The notes under the pieces are model-generated. The model was not told the origin of the DNA. It made no database searches and saw only the letters and a program-made list of their open reading frames with translations. A stretch of DNA of 5,216 bases, from the NCBI GenBank assembly GCA_003660485.1, contig QMUI01000082.1, forward strand, positions 1 to 5,216, written 5' to 3'. A program made the translations under genes and the position numbers. Positions 1 through 4,017 of this stretch are shown here, one piece after another. The DNA is from Thermococci archaeon. Lineage in GTDB: Archaea; Methanobacteriota_B; Thermococci; Thermococcales; Thermococcaceae. Numbering within the stretch: the first letter of the stretch is position 1; the number at the start of each line of letters is the position of its first letter.

Positions 1-481
1 AGTACATGAAAGTTCCGTGTTGCAAAATAACACCCTTTCTCCTAGTTTGGGCTGATCCGCTGATTTTCTTTCCATTAACCACGATATCGTTAAGTCCCGA
101 AAACTCTGCATTCAGCCCTAGGTCTTTAAGGGCATCGACTAAGGGGCCCGCTAAGAATCTGTAGCTCTCTTGAATGTTCTTAAGGGCAGGGTGATAGTCT
201 TCTCCCATAACCATCGAGTACGTTATTTCCCCGTATTCATCATGGAAAACGCTTCCTCCTCCGGTTATCCTCCTCACGACTGGAATACCTAATTCTTTAG
301 CTTTTTCTAGATTAACATCGTGCTTCACGCTCTGGAATCTCCCTATGGTCACGGAACTAGGCTTGAAAACGTAAAGCCTTACGGTGTCTGGAACTCTGCC
401 CTCAATCCTTGCCCTCATTATTGCCTCATCTATGGCCATCTGAACTTCAGGTCTTGCAACGATAAGGGGAATGAACCTCAT
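1..481 (-). CDS. lplA: Lipoate-protein ligase A, 5' part (C-terminus beyond the left edge)
   Basis: The enzyme activates lipoate with ATP and attaches it to a lysine of lipoyl-domain proteins (2-oxoacid dehydrogenase E2, glycine cleavage H) in the cytoplasm. About 160 codons are visible on the minus strand. They carry the BPL/LplA/LipB family signatures: RRITGGGSVFHD at residues 70-81 (nucleotide/lipoate loop), GKKISGSAQ at 137-145 with the expected catalytic lysine, and HGTF at 155-158. The visible part has no cysteine, which argues against the related octanoyltransferase LipM. Two ATGs are adjacent (484-482 and 481-479). I chose 481 because a GGTG at 491-488 then lies 6 nt upstream, the spacing seen at the other genes here. 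ATG 493 is in frame but would put that site inside the gene. Some archaea encode the C-terminal domain as a separate LplB; the truncation hides whether that is so here. Confidence 0.88.
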   Translation of the reverse strand, partial: MRFIPLIVARPEVQMAIDEAIMRARIEGRVPDTVRLYVFKPSSVTIGRFQSVKHDVNLEKAKELGIPVVRRITGGGSVFHDEYGEITYSMVMGEDYHPALKNIQESYRFLAGPLVDALKDLGLNAEFSGLNDIVVNGKKISGSAQTRRKGVILQHGTFMY

Positions 482-503
482 CATAAACACCATCTCAGCT
501 TGG

Positions 504-520
504 GAAAACCGCTTAAATAC
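504..520. promoter_or_regulatory. TATA element shared by lplA (minus) and the C/D sRNA (plus)
   Basis: The near-symmetric core GCTTAAATAC (511-520) is centred near 515. On the plus strand it follows A-rich GGGAAAACC (502-510, BRE-like) and predicts a start near 540, at the 5' end of the C/D sRNA. On the minus strand it reads GTATTTAAGC after TGAAA (BRE-like) and predicts a start near 490, just before lplA. The same ten bases, AGTATTTAAG, recur at 3579-3588 upstream of rnp2. The plus-strand role is the better supported one. Confidence 0.6.
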
Positions 521-540
521 TTTCATGGGTTAGCGTTAAA

Positions 541-604
541 TAGGCGATGAAGAAATCGGTCTTGTCTGAGGAGTGATGAAAGTGGTCACCGCCGAGCCCT
601 GAGT
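541..604 (+). ncRNA. Box C/D guide sRNA (2'-O-methylation guide)
   Basis: The four boxes occur in the canonical order: C-like GCGATGA at 544-550, D' CTGA at 566-569, C' GTGATGA at 573-579 and D CTGA at 599-602. The D'-C' spacer is 3 nt, as is usual in Pyrococcus. Such RNAs bind L7Ae, Nop5 and fibrillarin and guide 2'-O-methylation of rRNA or tRNA. The guides are 551-565 (15 nt, before D') and 580-598 (19 nt, before D). By the fifth-nucleotide rule the methylated bases would pair with C561 and G594, i.e. target G and C. The C box differs from RTGATGA only at position 2 and keeps the GA bases of the kink-turn. The D guide is longer than the usual 12 nt or so; a CCGA at 592-595 would give exactly 12 nt and is an alternative, weaker D box. 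I cannot name the targets. A TATA box 25 bp upstream and a T5 run at 609-613 fit an independent short transcript. Confidence 0.82.
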
Positions 605-608
605 TAAG

Positions 609-617
609 TTTTTAAAC
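609..617 (+). promoter_or_regulatory. T5 run: possible sRNA terminator and/or TATA box for the downstream hairpin
   Basis: TTTTTAAAC lies just after the sRNA D box. The T5 run would suit an archaeal terminator for the sRNA. Read as a TATA box it predicts a start near 638-640, at the base of the nested inverted repeat 636-714. The sequence alone does not decide between the two. Confidence 0.35.
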
Positions 618-635
618 CTCCTTCTCAACTTCAAT

Positions 636-714
636 CCGAGCTTATGAGGCCCCCTCTACTTGGGCGGGTTTCCCGCCTGAGGGGGCCGATGTGCGAAAAT
701 CTTAAAAAGCTCGG
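636..714 (+). other. Nested inverted repeat upstream of tuf (candidate structured RNA or leader element)
   Basis: Three perfect complementary arms are nested. The outer stem is CCGAGCTT (636-643) with AAGCTCGG (707-714), 8 bp. The middle stem is GGCCCCCTC (648-656) with GAGGGGGCC (679-687), 9 bp. The apical stem is GGCGGG (663-668) with CCCGCC (672-677), closed by TTT. The middle and apical stems are GC-rich and separated by a 5' bulge at 657-661, with a possible G662-T678 wobble. No protein frame fits. I see no kink-turn and no ACA box directly after the outer stem, so it does not read as a typical archaeal H/ACA RNA. The outer 3' arm overlaps the tuf TATA box, so only a transcript from an upstream promoter could form the whole structure. 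The hairpin 648-687 is certain as sequence; its function is unknown. Confidence 0.5.
693..709 (+). promoter_or_regulatory. tuf promoter (BRE + TATA)
   Basis: GCGAAAAT (693-700) is a good BRE-like element, followed directly by CTTAAAAAG (701-709) as TATA box. Initiation would fall near 730, giving a leader of about 25 nt that holds the Shine-Dalgarno GGAGGTG (741-747). Confidence 0.65.
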
Positions 715-754
715 TCAAAAGTAGGGTTAGGCAAAAATTTGGAGGTGGTTAAAG

Positions 755-2041
755 ATGCCAAAGGAGAAGCCCCACGTTAACATCGTGTTTATCGGACACG
801 TAGACCACGGTAAGAGTACAACAATCGGTAGGCTCCTTTACGATACCGGTAACATCCCAGAGACCATCATCAAGAAGTTCGAGGAGATGGGTGAAAAGGG
901 TAAGTCCTTCAAGTTCGCTTGGGTCATGGACAGGCTTAAGGAGGAGAGAGAAAGAGGTATTACCATTGATGTCGCCCACACCAAGTTCGAGACCCCACAC
1001 AGGTACATTACTATCATCGACGCTCCGGGTCACAGGGACTTCGTTAAGAACATGATCACCGGTGCTTCACAGGCAGACGTTGCAGTTCTCGTCGTTGCAG
1101 CTACCGATGGTGTCATGCCACAGACTAAGGAGCACGCCTTCCTTGCAAGAACCCTTGGTATCAAGCACATAATTGTCTGTATAAACAAGATGGACATGGT
1201 TAACTACGACCAGAAGGTCTTCGAGAAGGTCAAGGCTCAGGTTGAGAAGCTCCTCAAGATGCTCGGTTACAAGGACTTCCCAGTCATTCCAATCAGCGCT
1301 TGGGAGGGAGACAACGTCGTTAAGAAGAGCGACAAGATGCCATGGTACAACGGTCCAACACTCATCGAGGCCCTTGACAAGGTTCCAGAACCAGAGAAGC
1401 CAATTGACAAGCCACTCAGAATACCCATCCAAGATGTCTACTCAATTAAGGGTGTCGGTACAGTTCCAGTCGGTAGGGTTGAGACTGGTAAGCTTAAGGT
1501 CGGCGACGTGGTCATCTTCGAGCCCGCAAGCACGATCTTCCACAAGCCCATTCAGGGTGAAGTTAAGTCCATTGAGATGCACCACGAGCCACTTCAGGAA
1601 GCACTCCCAGGTGACAACATCGGATTCAACGTCAGAGGTGTTAGCAAGAACGACATCAAGAGAGGTGACGTTGCTGGACACACCGATAATCCGCCAACAG
1701 TCGTCAGAACCAAGGATACCTTCAAGGCTCAGATCATCGTCCTCAACCACCCAACGGCTATCACCGTTGGATACAGCCCAGTCCTTCATGCCCACACTGC
1801 CCAGATTCCAGTCAGGTTCGAGCAGCTCCTTGCAAAGCTTGATCCCAGGACCGGTAACATAGTGGAGGAGAACCCACAGTTCATCAAGACCGGTGACTCA
1901 GCTATCGTTATCCTCAGGCCAATGAAGCCAGTGGTCCTTGAGCCAGTCAAGGAGATTCCACAGCTCGGTAGGTTCGCTATCAGAGACATGGGTATGACCG
2001 TTGCTGCTGGTATGGTAATTTCAATCCAGAAGGGTGAGTGA
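755..2041 (+). CDS. tuf: Translation elongation factor EF-1 alpha
   Basis: This GTPase delivers aminoacyl-tRNA to the ribosomal A site in the cytoplasm; in archaea it also carries release factor aRF1 and Pelota. The 428-residue length is normal. All G motifs are present: G1 GHVDHGKST (14-22), G2 threonine 70 in RGITID, G3 DAPGH (89-93), G4 NKMD (144-147) and G5 SAW (181-183). The beta-barrel domains II and III follow from about 220 to the end. ATG 755 is preceded by GGAGGTG with a 7-nt spacer. Codon choice is strongly biased (GGT, CCA, AAG, GTC), visibly more than in pelA or tfb, as expected for one of the most abundant proteins. rps10 follows after 39 nt, the conserved archaeal tuf-rps10 order. 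The gene is intact and nothing is missing. Confidence 0.98.
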   Translation: MPKEKPHVNIVFIGHVDHGKSTTIGRLLYDTGNIPETIIKKFEEMGEKGKSFKFAWVMDRLKEERERGITIDVAHTKFETPHRYITIIDAPGHRDFVKNMITGASQADVAVLVVAATDGVMPQTKEHAFLARTLGIKHIIVCINKMDMVNYDQKVFEKVKAQVEKLLKMLGYKDFPVIPISAWEGDNVVKKSDKMPWYNGPTLIEALDKVPEPEKPIDKPLRIPIQDVYSIKGVGTVPVGRVETGKLKVGDVVIFEPASTIFHKPIQGEVKSIEMHHEPLQEALPGDNIGFNVRGVSKNDIKRGDVAGHTDNPPTVVRTKDTFKAQIIVLNHPTAITVGYSPVLHAHTAQIPVRFEQLLAKLDPRTGNIVEENPQFIKTGDSAIVILRPMKPVVLEPVKEIPQLGRFAIRDMGMTVAAGMVISIQKGE

Positions 2042-2069
2042 TCTCTTCTCCCCTTTCTTTAATTCTCCT
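2042..2069 (+). terminator. Pyrimidine-rich tract between tuf and rps10 (possible partial terminator)
   Basis: The 27 nt after the tuf stop are almost all C and T, including TCTCTTCTCCCCTTTCTTT at 2042-2060. Ten bases, CCCCTTTCTT (2050-2059), are repeated exactly at 2527-2536 after the tRNA gene. Thermococcales transcripts commonly end in T-rich runs without a hairpin, so a fraction of tuf transcripts may end here, leaving less rps10 message. The T runs are short and interrupted, so this is tentative. Confidence 0.35.
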
Positions 2070-2080
2070 GGGGTGATTTT

Positions 2081-2389
2081 ATGCAAAAAGCGAGGATCAA
2101 GCTTGCAAGCACTAATGTCCGTTCCCTTGAGGAAGTTGCAAGTCAAATAAGGCAGATTGCCGAGAGAACTGGAGTTAGGATGAGTGGGCCAATACCACTG
2201 CCGACCAAGAGGATAAGGATCGTTACAAGGAAGAGTCCAGATGGTGAGGGCTCAGCAACGTTTGATAGATGGGAGCTCAGAATACACAAAAGGCTCATTG
2301 ACATTGAGGCCGATGAGAGGGCCATGAGGCAGATCATGAGGATTCGTGTCCCTGAGGATGTTACAATTGAGATTGAGCTAATATCCTGA
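2081..2389 (+). CDS. rps10: 30S ribosomal protein uS10
   Basis: Small-subunit protein uS10, part of the 30S head. The 102 residues match the usual archaeal length. The typical core is visible: [20 protein letters not shown] near the start, [14 protein letters not shown] around 31-44 and [12 protein letters not shown] around 46-57 (the extended loop that reaches into the 30S head). ATG 2081 follows the Shine-Dalgarno GGGGTGAT (2070-2077); the GGTG core is 5 nt from the start. It is probably cotranscribed with tuf. Its stop is TGA 2387-2389, only 3 nt before the TATA box of the downstream tRNA gene, so the operon end and tRNA promoter abut. Nothing unusual in the protein. Confidence 0.96.
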   Translation: MQKARIKLASTNVRSLEEVASQIRQIAERTGVRMSGPIPLPTKRIRIVTRKSPDGEGSATFDRWELRIHKRLIDIEADERAMRQIMRIRVPEDVTIEIELIS

Positions 2390-2392
2390 AGG

Positions 2393-2400
2393 TTTATAAT
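2393..2400 (+). promoter_or_regulatory. tRNA-Ser promoter (TATA box)
   Basis: TTTATAAT begins 3 nt after the rps10 stop. Its centre is about 31 bp before the mature tRNA 5' end (2428), so initiation is expected near 2422-2425 and leaves a leader of a few nucleotides for RNase P to remove. Confidence 0.65.
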
Positions 2401-2427
2401 CCCTCTAATTCTATTTAATATAGGTGT

Positions 2428-2514
2428 GCCGGGGTAGCCTAGCCAGGGAAGGCGCGGGCCTGGAGAGCCCGTGGGCGTTCGCCCACCGGGGTTCAAATCC
2501 CCGCCCCGGCGCCA
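2428..2514 (+). tRNA. tRNA-Ser (anticodon GGA)
   Basis: A full class II cloverleaf can be drawn. The acceptor stem pairs GCCGGGG (2428-2434) with CCCCGGC (2504-2510). The D stem pairs GCC (2437-2439) with GGC (2451-2453). The anticodon stem CGGGC/GCCCG (2455-2459/2467-2471) has loop CTGGAGA with anticodon GGA at 2462-2464, reading UCC and UCU. The long variable arm TGGGC/GCCCA (2472-2476/2481-2485) is the serine hallmark. The T stem CGGGG/CCCCG (2487-2491/2499-2503) has loop TTCAAAT. G2511 is the discriminator, as expected for serine, and CCA is encoded (2512-2514). There is no intron; all stems pair without mismatch. Confidence 0.97.
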
Positions 2515-2517
2515 GAA

Positions 2518-2537
2518 TACTTTCTTCCCCTTTCTTC
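2518..2537 (+). terminator. T-rich tract ending the tRNA-Ser transcript
   Basis: ACTTTCTTCCCCTTTCTTC follows the encoded CCA within a few bases. Pyrimidine runs of this kind are typical archaeal terminators. It includes the ten-base copy of the tract found after tuf. Confidence 0.5.
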
Positions 2538-2562
2538 AAAATAATAAAATAAAATTAAAAAA
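2534..2562 (-). terminator. T-rich terminator of tfb
   Basis: Read on the minus strand, the bases directly after the tfb TAA stop are a T6 run followed by T4, T4 and T4 runs broken by A. This is a strong hairpin-free archaeal termination signal. It faces the tRNA terminator, so the two transcripts converge within about 50 bp. Confidence 0.65.
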
Positions 2563-3465
2563 TTATGCAATGGGAACCTTAATTCCGAGCTTTTCTACAA
2601 GCTCTTTATATCTGTTTCTCACCGTTACTTCCGTGACCCTCGCAACTTCGGCAACTTCCCTCTGAGTCCTCTTCTCTCCTTCAAGAAGTGAGGCTATATA
2701 GAGGGCTGCGGCAACTAGTCCGGCTGGGCTCTTTCCACTTGTAAGGCCTCTCCTGTAAGCCTCTTCAAGAATTTCTATGGCCCTCCTTCTAACCTTCTCA
2801 CTTAGCCCGAGTTCATCCGCGAACTTGTTAACATAATCAGTGGGCTTGACGAAGAGCTTTTTCGGAGTTAAATTCAGATTTCTTGCGATGAAACGGTAAC
2901 TTCTTCCGATCTCCTTCTTCTCAACTCTCGCTATATCTGATATTTCATCTAGGGTTCTGGGAACCTTTAGCAACCTGCACGCTGCATATACACAGGCAGC
3001 TATAACACTTTCGATGGATCTCCCCCTTATTAATCCTTTTCTTACGGCTTCCCTATACAGCCTTGCGGCTTCCTCTTCAACATGTTTTGGCAATTTTAAT
3101 TGAGCGGTAATCCTGTCAAGTTCACTCAATGCAAATGCAAGGTTTCTCTCCGCTGCATCACTAACCCTAAGCCTTGACTGCCACTTCCTAAGCCTATACA
3201 TCTTTTCTCTCATTAAGCCAGTTAGCGACCTATCAATTCCTATATCGGTAGATAGTCCTTTGTCGTGGAGAAGTATACTCTCTGGGGCTCCTGTTCTTGA
3301 TCTTCTTTCACGCTGAGAAGCATCAAAGGCCCTCCATTCTGGTCCCATGTCAATGATGTTCTCTTCAATTACGTAACCACACCTTGCGCAGACGATTTCG
3401 CCCCTTTCGGGGTCATATATAAACTCAGTTGATCCACAAACGGGACAAACTCTTTGCTTATTCAC
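2563..3465 (-). CDS. tfb: Transcription initiation factor B (TFB, TFIIB homologue)
   Basis: TFB binds the TBP-TATA complex and the BRE and recruits RNA polymerase. The 300 residues equal the length of Pyrococcus TFB1. The N-terminal zinc ribbon has cysteines C7, C10, C26 and C29 (CPVC, CARCG). The conserved B-reader region GPEWRAFDASQRERRSRTG lies around 42-60. Two cyclin-like repeats follow, about 107-200 and 205-300. The second holds the recognition helix-turn-helix TQREVAEVARVTEVTVRNR (267-285), which contacts the BRE. The start is GTG (3465-3463), supported by a GGTG (3474-3471) 5 nt upstream and by the family N-terminus MNKQ; no ATG is available near it. The gene is monocistronic, between a T-rich terminator and its own strong TATA box. 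Thermococcales usually have a second, diverged TFB elsewhere; this one looks like the principal factor. Confidence 0.97.
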   Translation of the reverse strand: MNKQRVCPVCGSTEFIYDPERGEIVCARCGYVIEENIIDMGPEWRAFDASQRERRSRTGAPESILLHDKGLSTDIGIDRSLTGLMREKMYRLRKWQSRLRVSDAAERNLAFALSELDRITAQLKLPKHVEEEAARLYREAVRKGLIRGRSIESVIAACVYAACRLLKVPRTLDEISDIARVEKKEIGRSYRFIARNLNLTPKKLFVKPTDYVNKFADELGLSEKVRRRAIEILEEAYRRGLTSGKSPAGLVAAALYIASLLEGEKRTQREVAEVARVTEVTVRNRYKELVEKLGIKVPIA

Positions 3466-3470
3466 CCCAA

Positions 3471-3485
3471 CACCCCCGCCGGCGG
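3471..3485 (-). promoter_or_regulatory. tfb ribosome binding site with adjoining GC palindrome
   Basis: On the minus strand the leader reads GGGGGTG (3477-3471), the Shine-Dalgarno that fixes the GTG start. It overlaps a perfect 10-bp palindrome, CCGCCGGCGG (3476-3485), which stands out in an otherwise AT-rich leader. Whether the palindrome does anything is unknown. Confidence 0.5.
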
Positions 3486-3514
3486 TCCAAAAGCTCTTCT
3501 CAATATAACTACGA

Positions 3515-3539
3515 ATACCGAAAGGTATATAAACCTTTT
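3515..3539 (-). promoter_or_regulatory. tfb promoter (BRE + TATA) embedded in inverted repeats
   Basis: On the minus strand CAAAAGG is followed by TTTATATA (3533-3526), a textbook Pyrococcus TATA box. Initiation is predicted near 3504, leaving a leader of about 40 nt. The box sits in a dyad, AAAGGT-6-ACCTTT (3521-3538), and its downstream edge is shared by a second one, ATACC-GAAA-GGTAT (3515-3528). Either could bind a repressor that blocks TBP, or could simply reflect the symmetric TATA region. Confidence 0.7.
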
Positions 3540-3574
3540 GTGTTACTTAGTGACGTGTTAAACTAGTCTCCTCA

Positions 3575-3588
3575 AAGAAGTATTTAAG
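3575..3588 (+). promoter_or_regulatory. Candidate promoter of the rnp2-pelA-argS operon
   Basis: AAAGAAG (3574-3580, BRE-like) followed by TATTTAAG (3581-3588). Initiation is predicted near 3610, inside the 15-bp palindrome at 3600-3614, with a leader of about 40 nt. The alternative is the weaker box at 3621-3630. Confidence 0.45.
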
Positions 3589-3599
3589 AATCTCCACTA

Positions 3600-3614
3600 T
3601 GCAAATTTTTTGCA
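3600..3614. promoter_or_regulatory. 15-bp palindrome at the predicted rnp2 transcription start
   Basis: TGCAAATTTTTTGCA is a perfect inverted repeat: TGCAAA, TTT, TTTGCA. It lies 12 bp after the upstream TATA candidate and just before the second. This is a position where archaeal repressors often bind. No regulator can be named. Confidence 0.4.
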
Positions 3615-3620
3615 CAGCAA

Positions 3621-3630
3621 CTATTAAATT
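3621..3630 (+). promoter_or_regulatory. Alternative rnp2 TATA box predicting a leaderless transcript
   Basis: CTATTAAATT is centred 25 bp before the rnp2 ATG, so transcription would start at the A of the start codon. This would explain why rnp2, unlike the other complete genes here, has no well-placed Shine-Dalgarno. Confidence 0.35.
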
Positions 3631-3650
3631 CTAGCTGAGTAACTTAGGGC

Positions 3651-4013
3651 ATGAGCGATAGACCAAAAACCCTCCCCCCCACGCTTAAGGATAAGCACAG
3701 GTACATAGCTTTCCAAGTTATCTCCGAGGAGCCCCTGAAGAAAGGGGAAGTAAGGGAGATGATATGGGGCAATATTCTTCGAGTTCTTGGTGAAGTTGGA
3801 ACTTCAATGGCCAAGCCGTGGTTGATTAAATTTGATGAGGAATCTCAGACTGGAATTCTTAGATGCGATAGGAATTACGTTGAGCATGTCAGATTTTCTC
3901 TTATCCTGTTGACTGAATTTAAGGGGAAAAAGGTTCTCGTGAGAACTCTTGGGGTCTCTGGCACCATAAGAAGGCTTAAGAAGAAGTTCCTATCTGAGTT
4001 TGGCTGGAGGTGA
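3651..4013 (+). CDS. rnp2: Ribonuclease P protein component 2 (Pop5 homologue)
   Basis: This is one of the protein subunits of archaeal RNase P, which removes the 5' leader of precursor tRNAs. Pop5 pairs with Rpp30 and activates the catalytic domain of the RNA. The 120 residues agree with the known P. horikoshii Pop5 length. Family traits include the N-terminal [15 protein letters not shown] (9-23), the [12 protein letters not shown] segment (39-50) and the basic C-terminal part [13 protein letters not shown] of an RRM-like alpha/beta fold. ATG 3651 is the family start. There is no clear Shine-Dalgarno: only AGGG directly before the ATG, which fits leaderless translation. pelA follows 4 nt after the stop, and its ribosome site lies inside the last codons of this gene, so the two are translationally linked. 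Downstream order is rnp2-pelA-argS. Confidence 0.95.
   Translation: MSDRPKTLPPTLKDKHRYIAFQVISEEPLKKGEVREMIWGNILRVLGEVGTSMAKPWLIKFDEESQTGILRCDRNYVEHVRFSLILLTEFKGKKVLVRTLGVSGTIRRLKKKFLSEFGWR
4006..4013 (+). promoter_or_regulatory. pelA ribosome binding site overlapping the rnp2 stop
   Basis: GGAGGTGA is a near-full match to the 16S anti-Shine-Dalgarno. It includes the rnp2 TGA stop (4011-4013). Its GGTG core is 5 nt before ATG 4018. This decides the pelA start against the in-frame TTG at 4000, which would lie upstream of the site. Confidence 0.85.
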
Positions 4014-4017
4014 GAAG

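Noticed and set aside
320..550. Plus-strand open frame of 76 codons
   Set aside because: It runs antisense to lplA, has no ribosome site or family resemblance, and its end lies in the C box of the sRNA. It is a shadow of the lplA reading frame.
643..692. A second C/D sRNA using TATGAGG, CTGA (677-680) and CCGATGT
   Set aside because: The C-type boxes do not match RTGATGA and the CTGA is taken up in a perfect stem. The inverted-repeat reading explains the sequence better.
636..717. An archaeal H/ACA guide RNA in the nested hairpin
   Set aside because: The apical stem is closed by a tight TTT loop with no kink-turn or K-loop GA pairs, and no ACA follows the outer stem (TCA instead). A weak form cannot be fully excluded.
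1242..1862. 206-codon plus-strand frame inside tuf, and the long minus-strand frames at 1067-1432, 1442-1795 and 749-1033
   Set aside because: They overlap the unmistakable EF-1 alpha frame. Their composition (Ser/Arg- or Leu/Val-rich) is what strongly biased tuf codons produce in the other frames.
2143..2496. 117-codon minus-strand frame across rps10 and the tRNA gene
   Set aside because: It is antisense to rps10 and passes through the whole tRNA-Ser gene, so it cannot be a real protein gene.
2471..2665. 64-codon plus-strand frame beginning inside the tRNA
   Set aside because: It starts in the tRNA variable arm, crosses the terminators and ends antisense to tfb.
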